Shown here piece by piece: positions 33,904-42,102 of a stretch of 64,000 nucleotides of DNA. Source of the DNA: Tersicoccus mangrovi (GTDB lineage Bacteria; Actinomycetota; Actinomycetes; Actinomycetales; Micrococcaceae); the NCBI RefSeq assembly GCF_036881825.1, contig NZ_JBAJMW010000005.1, forward strand, positions 124,001-188,000, in the 5' to 3' direction. The position numbers were made by a program, and so were the translations under genes. Position 1 is the first letter of the stretch. Every line of letters begins with the position of its first letter. The notes under the pieces were generated by a model. It did no database searches. It was not told the origin of the DNA and worked only from the letters and a program-made list of their open reading frames with translations.

Positions 33904-35556
33904 ATGTACCGCGACGCCACCGCACGAGGATCCCGGGGCGGATCCTCCCGGGGCCGCGGACGGCACGGCGACGGTCCGCGCGACCGGGCGCGCACGGCGG
34001 CCTCGGCCCGGCCCGCCCGCACCTCCGGCACCGCCGAGGAGGCCCGCTGGCCCCTGACCCGGCGCGGGTGGAGCTTCCTGGCCGTCGCCGTCGTGGCGCT
34101 GCTGGCCGCGCAGGTGCTGGGCCGGCGCGACCTGCTCTCCCTCGGCGTCTTCCTCGCCCTGCTGCCCGCCGCGGGCCTGCTGTACCTGCGCTGGTCCCGG
34201 CCCGTGCTGACCGCGCGGCGCTGGTTCGAGCCCGAGCAGGCCGAGGTCGGCCGGCCCGTGCGCGTGCACCTGGCCGTCGACGGCACCGTCAACGGCGTGC
34301 AGGCGCTCGCGCAGGAGGACGTCGACCCGGCCCTGGGCACCGCGCTGCGGTTCCGCGTCCCCGAGCCGGGCCAGGTGCCGGCCGGCGACGGGCCGCGCAC
34401 CCGGCGCGTGCGCGGCCGTTACCGCTACGAGCTGCACCCCACCCGGCGCGGCGTCTACACCGCCGGGCCGCTGCGGCTGCGTCGCCAGGACCCCTTCGGC
34501 ATGACCGCGCGGCAGGTGCTCACGGGCGAGGCCGACGTCGTGGTCGTCCGACCCCGGCTCGTCGACCTGCGCGGCGGGCAGGACGAGGGCTGGCGCGACG
34601 TGCGGGGCCTGAGCCCGGCCGTGCGGACCACCGCGCAGTCCGACATCGACGTCAGTACGCGCGACTACCACCCGGGCGACCCGATCCGCCGCGTGCACTG
34701 GCCGGCGAGCGCCCGGCACGGCAAGCTCATGGTGCGCCAGGAGCTGAGCACGACGACGCCGCCCGCGGTGCTGTTGATCGACGACCGGCTCGGCGCGCAC
34801 CTGTCCCGCACGGGCGCCGCGTTCGCCCCGTCGGCGTCCAGCGGTGAGCTGGTGACCAGTGACGGGTTCGAGCTGCTCGTCAGCCTCGGCCTGTCCGTCG
34901 CGTCGGAGCTGAGCCGCGTGGGCGCCGACGTCGTCGTCCGCGCCGCCGACGGGCGCCCGCTGCTCGAGGCGAGCCCCACGGCGGTCGACGGAGCGCAGGA
35001 GCTGTTCGCCCGCACCGCGGGCATCGACGACCTCGCCGAGGGTCTGGCCGGCCTGTCGCTGCGCGCCGGCGGGCGCGACGACGGCGCGGGCGCGCGGCGG
35101 TCCTTCCCGCGCCGGGGCACGCGGCGCGGCGGCCCCGGCAGGACGGCCACCGACGCCAGTGCCGTGTTCGACCCGGCCGTGCTGCGGGGGCTGCCCCACG
35201 ACGTGCCGGACGGGGACCTCTTCGTCCTCGCCGGCGAGCTCACCGACGCCGAGGCGGCGCGGCTGGCCGCCCTCGCCGGCTCGGTCGCGGCGGCGCACGT
35301 CGTCCTCGTCGTGCCGCGGCCCGACGCGGCGACCCGCACCCTGGACCGGTTGCGCGACGCCGGCTGGGCGGCCGTCGCCGTCGACCGGCACGAGACCGTC
35401 CGCTCCACGTGGCAGGCGCTCACCCACGAGCACGCCTCCCGCCCGGCCCAGCGGCACCCGCTGACCACCGGCCCCGTCGACACCCCCCTCCCCGGACCGG
35501 CCCCCACCAGCAGCCGGCCCGGCGGGCACTCCGCATCCCGAGGATCCACCCGATGA
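33904..35556 (+). CDS. DUF58 domain protein, 550 aa
   Basis: Two adjacent hydrophobic helices (about residues 55-95) anchor the protein. The DUF58 core motif is seen as DYHPGDPIRRVHWPASARHG, followed by a von Willebrand A-like region with LLIDDRLGAH. The C-terminal 150 residues are variable and Pro/Arg-rich. DUF58 proteins partner with MoxR ATPases and transglutaminase-like proteins; their exact activity is unsettled. The gene follows moxR by 35 bases and its stop overlaps the next start as ATGA. Confidence 0.88.
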   Translation: MYRDATARGSRGGSSRGRGRHGDGPRDRARTAASARPARTSGTAEEARWPLTRRGWSFLAVAVVALLAAQVLGRRDLLSLGVFLALLPAAGLLYLRWSRPVLTARRWFEPEQAEVGRPVRVHLAVDGTVNGVQALAQEDVDPALGTALRFRVPEPGQVPAGDGPRTRRVRGRYRYELHPTRRGVYTAGPLRLRRQDPFGMTARQVLTGEADVVVVRPRLVDLRGGQDEGWRDVRGLSPAVRTTAQSDIDVSTRDYHPGDPIRRVHWPASARHGKLMVRQELSTTTPPAVLLIDDRLGAHLSRTGAAFAPSASSGELVTSDGFELLVSLGLSVASELSRVGADVVVRAADGRPLLEASPTAVDGAQELFARTAGIDDLAEGLAGLSLRAGGRDDGAGARRSFPRRGTRRGGPGRTATDASAVFDPAVLRGLPHDVPDGDLFVLAGELTDAEAARLAALAGSVAAAHVVLVVPRPDAATRTLDRLRDAGWAAVAVDRHETVRSTWQALTHEHASRPAQRHPLTTGPVDTPLPGPAPTSSRPGGHSASRGSTR

Positions 35557-38189
35557 CCGTCACCGACACCCGTCCCGCGTCACCACCACCGGGACGCGCC
35601 GACAACGGCAGCTCCTCCGTCAGGAATCGGGGCGGCGGCCGGGCCGGGCGCCTCGACCTCCTCGGCGTCGTGCCCTCCCTCGTCGTGCTGGCCGCCGTCG
35701 CCCTGACCCTGCCCCCGATCACCGGTGTGCTGCTCGGCAACGCCTGGATGGTGCCGGTACTCGTGTGCACGGCGGTCGCGCTCCTGCCGGTCGCCCTGCT
35801 GCGGGCGGTCCGGGCGCCCGAGGGCCTGCTCACCGTCGCGGGGGCCGTGGTGCTCGTCGCCGCCGTCACCGCCGTCTACTTCCCGGCCACGGCGGTGCTC
35901 GGCGTCGTCCCGACGACGGGGACGCTCACCGCCGCCGCCGACGCCCTCACGGCGACGTCGGACCTGATCCGCACCTCGGTGATCCCGGTCGAGGCCGACA
36001 CCGGCACCCTCATGCTGCTCTCGATCGCGGCGGGCCTCATCGCGCTCGTCGTCGAGGCGCTCGTCTTCAGCCTGCGGATGCCCGCGCTCGGGGGCGTGCC
36101 GCTCATCGCGCTGCTGCTCGTGCCCGCGCTGATGCGCCCCGACAGCATCGGCGTGCTCGGCTTCGCCGGGGCGGCGGTCGGCTACCTGCTGGTGCTCGCC
36201 GGCGGGCACGCGTGGGCGCTGCGCCGGTCCTCGGAGGCGTCGGCCGCCCCCTTCCCCGCTCCCTCTCCGGCGTCCGGACCCGTTTCTGGTCGTGCCGTCA
36301 CCGCGCGGTCGACCCGGCAGGCCGACACCCTGGACTCCGCACCGGCGGGCTGGGTCTCGACGGCCGTCCTGTGCGTCGTCGTGCTCGTCGCCTCCCTCGC
36401 CGTGCCGGCCGCCATCCCCGGCTTCAGCACGGGCCTCTTCCCGCACGGATCCCGGCTCCGGCTCGTCGACCCCGACGACCGGGTCAGCCCGCTGATCCGG
36501 CTCGGCGACGACCTCAAGGCGCCCCAGGCCGGCCGCGGCGAGCTGCGGTACTCCACGACCGCCGACACGCCCCTGTACCTGCGGATGTCCACGATCACCG
36601 ACCTGGACGGGTCGCAGTGGGGACCGGACCAGAACCCGGACTCCTACGAGACGCTGCGCAACACCATCGCGGACAGCCCCACCACGACCGGGCGCACGGA
36701 CTACGCCCGCGTGCAGACCACGGGGTACTCGATGCCGTGGCTCCCGGTCCCGCAGAACGCCCGCTTCATCGGCACGAACGACGCCCGGTGGGTGGTCGAT
36801 CCGGGCACCGGAGACGTGCGGACGGCCGACGGCCACGGCTACTCCTCCGCCGAGTACGTCACCCAGCTGATCACGCCGCAGCTGACCCGGCAGGCCCTGC
36901 TCGACTCCCCCAACCGGGTGCCGGCGTCGATGGCGTCGAGCCTGCAGCTGCCGAACCGGATGCCCGCGGTGATCACGGAGACCGCGGACCGGATCGCGGC
37001 GACCAGCCCGGACCACTTCGCGCGGGCCCTGGCCATCCAGCAGTTCCTGCGCGGCGGCTCCTTCACGTACTCGCTCGATGCGCCGGGCCGCAACGGGTAC
37101 GACGGCACCGGGATCCGGATCGTCGGGGAGTTCCTGACCCAGCGCGAGGGCTACTGCGTGCACTTCGCGTCCACGATGGCCGTGCTCGCCCGGGTGATGG
37201 GGATCCCGAGCCGCATCGTCGTCGGGCTCGCGCCGGGACGGGCCGCGGACGGGCCGGTCGGCGACGCCACCCGGGCCCCGCGAGGGCAGCAGTGGCAGAC
37301 CTTCTCCTCCGACTCCCGGGACGCGCACGCGTGGCCGGAGCTCTGGTTCGAGAACTACGGGTGGGTGCCGTTCGAGCCGACGCCCGGGCGCGGTGTGCTG
37401 CCCGGGTACACCGTGACGCCGGGCAGCACGTCGTCCACCGCCCCGAACAGCAGCGAGGCGGACCCGCGGCAGCAGGCCGGGGCGCCCGCGTCGGCGGCGC
37501 CGGAGAGCGCACCGGCCACCACGGCCCCGGGCACGGCGACCACGCAGGCGACCCGGGCCAGCTCGCCGTGGCTGGTCGGCCTGTCCCTCGGGATCGTCGC
37601 CCTCGTCGCGGTGCTCCTCGTCCCGGCGCTGCTGCGGGCGGGCCGCCGCCGGCGACGGCTGGATGCGGTGCGCGACGCCGACAGCGGGTCCGCCGCCCTC
37701 ACGGCCTGGCAGGAGGTCCTGGACACGGCCGTCGACGTCGGGCGCGGGCCGGGCGCCCACGAGACACCGCGAGGCTTCCTGGCCCGGCTCGGGCAGGAGA
37801 GCTCCGTCGCCCTGCCTGAGGCCGCGGCCGAACGCCTCGTCGGCGCGGTGGAGCGGGCCCGGTACGGCCCGCCGGTGCTCGCGGGCGCCGGGTCGGCGTC
37901 CGGGGCGTCGCTCCGCGTGGTGGACGGTGCCGGCTCCCGCCCCGGGGACGACGCCGGGCGGGTGCAGGTCGCCGACGTCGAGACCATCCGTGCGGCCCTG
38001 CTGCAGCCGCTCTCCCGGCCCGCCCGGTGGTGGGCGCACCTGGCGCCGCGGTCGCTGGTCACCCGGTCGGCGGCACGACCCCCGTCCGGCCGGTCCTCGT
38101 CCTGGCGACCCCTGTCCGCGCGCATTCTCACCCACCGCGCCCGATTGGGCCGCTCGCGATCGCGGCCGGACGACCGGCACGACGGCTGA
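35553..38189 (+). CDS. transglutaminase-like membrane protein (TgpA type), 878 aa
   Basis: About six N-terminal transmembrane segments (residues 30-245) precede an external transglutaminase-like core and a final helix near 675-695 with a cytoplasmic tail. The core has REGYCVHFAST with the nucleophile Cys535 and SRDAHAWPELWF with His592; the third catalytic position reads Glu608 in WVPFEPTPG instead of Asp. The family may cross-link or cleave peptide bonds in surface proteins. Ser/Ala/Thr-rich linkers flank the core. It closes the MoxR-DUF58 operon and is followed by a strong hairpin. Confidence 0.88.
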   Translation: MTVTDTRPASPPPGRADNGSSSVRNRGGGRAGRLDLLGVVPSLVVLAAVALTLPPITGVLLGNAWMVPVLVCTAVALLPVALLRAVRAPEGLLTVAGAVVLVAAVTAVYFPATAVLGVVPTTGTLTAAADALTATSDLIRTSVIPVEADTGTLMLLSIAAGLIALVVEALVFSLRMPALGGVPLIALLLVPALMRPDSIGVLGFAGAAVGYLLVLAGGHAWALRRSSEASAAPFPAPSPASGPVSGRAVTARSTRQADTLDSAPAGWVSTAVLCVVVLVASLAVPAAIPGFSTGLFPHGSRLRLVDPDDRVSPLIRLGDDLKAPQAGRGELRYSTTADTPLYLRMSTITDLDGSQWGPDQNPDSYETLRNTIADSPTTTGRTDYARVQTTGYSMPWLPVPQNARFIGTNDARWVVDPGTGDVRTADGHGYSSAEYVTQLITPQLTRQALLDSPNRVPASMASSLQLPNRMPAVITETADRIAATSPDHFARALAIQQFLRGGSFTYSLDAPGRNGYDGTGIRIVGEFLTQREGYCVHFASTMAVLARVMGIPSRIVVGLAPGRAADGPVGDATRAPRGQQWQTFSSDSRDAHAWPELWFENYGWVPFEPTPGRGVLPGYTVTPGSTSSTAPNSSEADPRQQAGAPASAAPESAPATTAPGTATTQATRASSPWLVGLSLGIVALVAVLLVPALLRAGRRRRRLDAVRDADSGSAALTAWQEVLDTAVDVGRGPGAHETPRGFLARLGQESSVALPEAAAERLVGAVERARYGPPVLAGAGSASGASLRVVDGAGSRPGDDAGRVQVADVETIRAALLQPLSRPARWWAHLAPRSLVTRSAARPPSGRSSSWRPLSARILTHRARLGRSRSRPDDRHDG

Positions 38190-38223
38190 CCGGCCCGAAT
38201 CCGTCCCCAGTAGAGGCCCCCGA

Positions 38224-38267
38224 CGACGAACGGCGCCCCACCCGGATCGGGTGGGGCGCCGTCGTCG
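38224..38267. terminator. bidirectional terminator between transglutaminase and gabD genes
   Basis: A 14-bp perfect stem (38230-38243 with 38249-38262) with a GGATC loop is extended by five more pairs across a one-base bulge. It lies between two convergent stop codons. Confidence 0.8.
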
Positions 38268-38314
38268 GTCGGTCGTGCTCCCGTTCGTCGCGGAACGGGC
38301 GCTCGGGCCGGGCC

Positions 38315-39805
38315 TCAGGCCTGGTCGGCCCAGGGGTCGGCGATGCCGACGTACTGGGTGGAGAGGTACTCGGAGAGACCCTCGGTGCCGCCCTCGCGGC
38401 CCATGCCGGACTGCTTGACGCCGCCGAACGGTGCCGCGGCGTTGGAGATGACGCCGGCGTTCAGGCCGAGCAGGCCGACCTCGAGTCGCTCGCCGATCCG
38501 CAGGCCGCGGTTGATGTCCTTGGTGAAGACGTAGGCGGCGAGCCCGTACTCGGTGGCGTTGGCCAGCCGGACGGCCTCGTTCTCGTCGTCGAACACGGTG
38601 ATCGGCGCGACCGGGCCGAAGATCTCCTCGGACAGGATCCGGTTGCCGGCGGGGACGTCCGCGAGCACGGTCGGCTGGTAGAAGTAGCCCTCGCCCTCCG
38701 CGGGGGCGCCACCGACGAGGGGCTTCGCGCCGTCCTGCACCGCAGCCGTGACCAGCTCGTGCACCTTGTCCCGGCTCTTGGCGTCGATGAGCGGGCCGAC
38801 GTTGGTCGTCTCCTCGGTGCCGCGACCCAGCTTGAGGGCCTTCATCTTCTCGGCGAAGGCGGCGCTGAACTGCTCGGCGACGTCGCGGTGCACGAGGAAC
38901 CGGTTGGCCGCGGTGCAGGCCTCGCCCATGTTGCGCATCTTGGCGGCCATCGCGCCCTCGACGGCGGCGTCGATGTCGGCGTCCTCGAAGACCAGGAACG
39001 GGGCGTTGCCGCCGAGCTCCATCGAGGTGCGCAGCACGGTCTCGGACGCGTCCGCGAGCAGGCGGCGGCCCACCGGCGTCGAGCCGGTGAAGGAGATCTT
39101 GCGCAGCCGGTCGTCCTTGATCAGCGGGCCGGTCACCTTGCCGGCGCTGGTCGTCGAGACGACGTTCAGCACGCCCTCCGGAAGGCCGGCGTCCATCAGC
39201 ACCTGCGCGAACAGCTGCGAGGTGAGCGGGGTGAGGGCGGCGGGCTTGAGCACCATGGTGCAGCCGGCGGCGATCGCGGGAGCGATCTTGCGGGTGGCCA
39301 TCGCCAGCGGGAAGTTCCACGGGGTGATGAGCAGGCACGGGCCGACCGGCTTCTTCATGGTCAGCACCCGCAGCTTGCCCTCCGGCGAGGAGGAGTAGCG
39401 GCCGAACGCGCGCACGGCCTCCTCGGAGAACCAGCGCAGGAACTCGGCGCCGTAGGTGACCTCGCCCTTGGCCTCGGCGACGGGCTTGCCCATCTCGAGG
39501 CTCATCAGCAGGGCGAACTCGTCGGCACGCGCGGTGACGGCGTCGAACGCGCGGCGCAGGATCTCGCCACGCTCGCGCGGGGCGGTGCGGCCCCAGCTCT
39601 CCTGGGCGGCGACGGCGGCGTCGAGGGCGGCCTTGCCGTCCTCGGGGCTCGCGTCGGCGATGGTCAGCAGGGTCCGGCCGGTGGCGGGATCCTCGACGTC
39701 GAAGGTGGCGCCGCCGGTGGCCTCGCGCCACTGGCCGCCGATGAGCAGCTCGGTGGGGACCCGGTCGAGCAGTTCCTTCTCACGGTCGGCGATGGTGGCG
39801 ACCAC
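38315..39805 (-). CDS. gabD: NAD(P)-dependent succinate-semialdehyde dehydrogenase, 496 aa
   Basis: The enzyme oxidises succinate semialdehyde to succinate in GABA and related catabolism. PWNFPLAMATRKIAPAIAAG and FTGSTPVGRRL are coenzyme-binding motifs, MELGGNAPF holds the general base Glu and NMGEACTAANRF the catalytic Cys. PFGGVKQSGMGREGG is typical of GabD. I chose the GTG at 39805 because AAGGAG lies six bases upstream; the frame runs 50 codons further without support. It stands alone between hairpin and rsmI, so the exact aldehyde is inferred from the family only. Confidence 0.9.
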   Translation of the reverse strand: MVATIADREKELLDRVPTELLIGGQWREATGGATFDVEDPATGRTLLTIADASPEDGKAALDAAVAAQESWGRTAPRERGEILRRAFDAVTARADEFALLMSLEMGKPVAEAKGEVTYGAEFLRWFSEEAVRAFGRYSSSPEGKLRVLTMKKPVGPCLLITPWNFPLAMATRKIAPAIAAGCTMVLKPAALTPLTSQLFAQVLMDAGLPEGVLNVVSTTSAGKVTGPLIKDDRLRKISFTGSTPVGRRLLADASETVLRTSMELGGNAPFLVFEDADIDAAVEGAMAAKMRNMGEACTAANRFLVHRDVAEQFSAAFAEKMKALKLGRGTEETTNVGPLIDAKSRDKVHELVTAAVQDGAKPLVGGAPAEGEGYFYQPTVLADVPAGNRILSEEIFGPVAPITVFDDENEAVRLANATEYGLAAYVFTKDINRGLRIGERLEVGLLGLNAGVISNAAAPFGGVKQSGMGREGGTEGLSEYLSTQYVGIADPWADQA

Positions 39806-39954
39806 GGCATTCTCCTTCGTGTCGGGTGAGGTTGAGGGGGGACCGGAGGCCCGGTACGGGCAGGCGGTCTTCGTGATCCACGCTACGGCCGGGACGGGGT
39901 GCTGTCCATGTGCATCCGGTCGCCCGGACGGGGTCTTCTGGTGCGAGTGCACCA

Positions 39955-40833
39955 TCAGCTGGAGGGCTGACGCAGCGCTGCCTCGTAGAGGTCGCGGCGG
40001 CTCAACCCGGTGCTCGCGGCGACCTGCGCGGCGGCGTCCTTGAGCCGCGTCCCGGCCGAGCGCAGCGCCGTCACCTCGGCGAGGGCGTCCTCGAGCGAGA
40101 GGGCCGGGGCGGTGGGCGCACCGGCGACGACGACGACGATCTCCCCGCGCGGCGGGTCCTCCCGGGTGCCGGTCAGCAGGCCGCCGAGCGAACCACGCCG
40201 TACCTCCTCGTGCAGCTTCGTCAGCTCCCGGGCCAGAGCGGCCTCACGGTCCGGCCCGAACGCCTCGGCCAGGGCGGCGAGCATCGCCTCGACGCGATGG
40301 GGGGCCTCGAAGAAGACCATGGTGCGGGGCTCGGCGGCGAGCTCGGCCAGCCGGGTGGCACGCTCCCCCGTCTTGCGCGGCAGGAAGCCCTCGAAGCAGA
40401 ACCGGTCCGTGGGCAGCCCGGACAGGGCGAGGGCGGCAAGCACCGCGGACGGGCCGGGGGCGACGGTCACCGGGACGTCCTCGCGGACGGCGGCGCTGAC
40501 GAGCCGGAACCCGGGGTCGGAGACGGCGGGCATGCCGGCGTCGGTGACGATGACGACGGTCGCGCCGGACCGGGCGGCCTCGAGCAGTTCGGGCGTGCGG
40601 CTGGCCTCGTTGTGCTCGTGATAGCTGGTCACGGAGCCGGTCGTGGTGATGCCGAGGCCCTGCAGGAGGCGGTGCAGACGGCGGGTGTCCTCCGCGGCGA
40701 CGACGTCGGCGGTGGCGAGCAGGTCGCGGAGCCGGTCGGTCGCGTCGCCGAGGTTGCCGATCGGTGTCGCCGCCAGGACGATGCTGCCCGGGCTCGTTCC
40801 CCCGCCGTCGCCGATGCCCTCACGCTGCTCCAC
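39955..40833 (-). CDS. rsmI: 16S rRNA (cytidine(1402)-2'-O)-methyltransferase, 292 aa
   Basis: RsmI methylates C1402 of 16S rRNA and belongs to the SAM-dependent tetrapyrrole-methylase-like fold. VLAATPIGNLGDATDRLRDL, VAAEDTRRLHRLL, VTDAGMPAVSDPG and FEGFLPRKTGER are diagnostic. The start GTG at 40833 lies seven bases after TACCCT, a leaderless arrangement, and no ribosome site is present. It is divergent from the NUDIX gene across a repeat-rich gap. Confidence 0.93.
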   Translation of the reverse strand: MEQREGIGDGGGTSPGSIVLAATPIGNLGDATDRLRDLLATADVVAAEDTRRLHRLLQGLGITTTGSVTSYHEHNEASRTPELLEAARSGATVVIVTDAGMPAVSDPGFRLVSAAVREDVPVTVAPGPSAVLAALALSGLPTDRFCFEGFLPRKTGERATRLAELAAEPRTMVFFEAPHRVEAMLAALAEAFGPDREAALARELTKLHEEVRRGSLGGLLTGTREDPPRGEIVVVVAGAPTAPALSLEDALAEVTALRSAGTRLKDAAAQVAASTGLSRRDLYEAALRQPSS

Positions 40834-41216
40834 ACCGTCGAGGGTACCCGCGCGGCTGCGCCGGAGTGGTGGCGGGGCCGGCGGCGGCTCGCTCCTGCAC
40901 CCGGTCCCCCGACACGCCGACGTTGCCGGGGACAGGACGCCAGGTCCCACCCGAGTCCGGCGTTTCCCGGGACCGGGTACGCGGCGTGCACCACGTGCAC
41001 TCCTGTCCCGTCGACCACGGTTGTTTCTCGGGACGGGGCGCAGCTCGAGATGGCCGAGCCCCCGTGACCCGCGTGTCACTCCGTTGTTCCCGTCATGACA
41101 CCGTTTCCCGTCATGCCCCGGTCCACCTGTGACACCGTCGACTTGTCACAACACCGCTGCCGACGTGACAGCGTGGACGGTCATGTCGACGGTTCCGGCG
41201 TGACAGCGTGTCCGTC
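40834..41216. other. 383-base repeat-rich divergent region between rsmI and the NUDIX gene
   Basis: No gene is seen. It holds the rsmI -10 (TACCCT, 40841-40846, minus strand), several degenerate copies of a GTTTCCCG-type unit (near 40962, 41021, 41084 and 41103), the inverted repeat TGTGACA-N9-TGTCACA (41128-41150) and one copy of a 28-base direct repeat whose other copy covers the NUDIX start. Confidence 0.7.
41128..41150. promoter_or_regulatory. candidate operator upstream of the NUDIX gene
   Basis: TGTGACA and TGTCACA form a perfect 7-9-7 inverted repeat. Further GTGACA or TGTCAC words occur within 100 bases on both sides, so a dimeric regulator with clustered sites is possible. Confidence 0.4.
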
Positions 41217-41226
41217 ATGACGACGG
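41165..41226 (+). repeat. direct repeat duplicating the NUDIX translation start
   Basis: 41165-41192 and 41200-41226 are near-identical (GTGACAGCGTG, then GTCATG, then CGACGG), 35 bases apart. The second copy contains the real ATG at 41217. The first contains ATG at 41183 that opens a six-codon frame ending at TGA 41201-41203. Confidence 0.7.
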
Positions 41227-41837
41227 AACAGTCACCGGGATGGCGTCGGCTGGACAGCCGGCTCGTCCACGACGGCCGGATGCGGGTCGTCCGGCACGGG
41301 GTGCAGTTGCCCACCGGCGAACGCATCGACTTCGAGGTCGACGAGAGCGTGCCGGCCGCGGCGGCGACGCTGGTCCTCGACGGCGCCGACGTGCTGCTGA
41401 CGCGACAGTTCCGGTACCCGATCGGACGGACGATCCTCGATCTTCCCGGCGGCGGCGTCGAACCGGGCGAGAGTCCGGAGTCGGCGGCCCGGCGGGAGAT
41501 GATCGAGGAGATCGGCCGGATCCCGCTCGACCTCGTCCCGTTGCACCGGTACTTCGCCAATCCCGGCCGCGCCCGGTGGGCCGTCCACCTCTTCTTCTGC
41601 ACCGCGACGGCCGGCACACGGGCCGGGGATGGACCGGACACCGGATCGACGACGACGGAGCGGGGCGCGACGGCCGGCACCGAGCCCTCCGAACAGGTCC
41701 AGCTCGCCCGCGTCCCCCTCGTCGAGCTCGACGACATGATCACGACCGGGCAGATCGTCGACCCCTCGCTGCTGGTGGCACGGCTGATGGCCGCCGCGAC
41801 CGGGCGCTTGCCCGCCGTCGGAACCCGCCTCACCTGA
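41217..41837 (+). CDS. NUDIX hydrolase (ADP-ribose pyrophosphatase-like), 206 aa
   Basis: The NUDIX box reads GGVEPGE, seven residues, then REMIEEIG, so all catalytic Glu residues are present; the last hydrophobic position of the motif is Arg. The upstream FRYPIGRTILDLPGG resembles ADP-ribose and nucleoside-diphosphate-sugar hydrolases. Residues about 135-160 form a Gly/Thr-rich insert not needed for the fold. The start ATG at 41217 lacks a clear ribosome site and lies inside a duplicated segment. The enzyme should clear a nucleotide-linked metabolite in the cytoplasm. Confidence 0.87.
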   Translation: MTTEQSPGWRRLDSRLVHDGRMRVVRHGVQLPTGERIDFEVDESVPAAAATLVLDGADVLLTRQFRYPIGRTILDLPGGGVEPGESPESAARREMIEEIGRIPLDLVPLHRYFANPGRARWAVHLFFCTATAGTRAGDGPDTGSTTTERGATAGTEPSEQVQLARVPLVELDDMITTGQIVDPSLLVARLMAAATGRLPAVGTRLT

Positions 41838-42090
41838 CTCCCGGCGCCGCATCCACGGCATCGCCCGGCGCCGCATCACCTCTCCACGGGCGGAGCCTCA
41901 CCCTGGATCCCGCAACACGCCGTCGCCCGCGGGGACATGACGCCCGATCCCACCGTTTCCCGGCGTGTCCCGGGACCGGGCACGAGCCGACACGACACCC
42001 GCGGCGCCACTCGGCCACCCCGGACGACCCCGGCCACGACACCCCCGCGACACCGGCCCTCACCCGCCCGGGCAGCACAGGACCGGCCCG

Positions 42091-42096
42091 TAGCAT
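42091..42096 (+). promoter_or_regulatory. -10 box of pmt (leaderless layout)
   Basis: TAGCAT is followed by six bases and then the GTG start of pmt at 42103. No ribosome site is present. Confidence 0.55.
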
Positions 42097-42102
42097 GGAC
42101 GG

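Noticed and set aside
35580..39731. 1383-codon minus-strand frame across the transglutaminase and dehydrogenase genes
   Set aside because: It crosses two convergent real genes and their terminator, lacks any recognisable domain and is Arg/Gly/Pro-rich.
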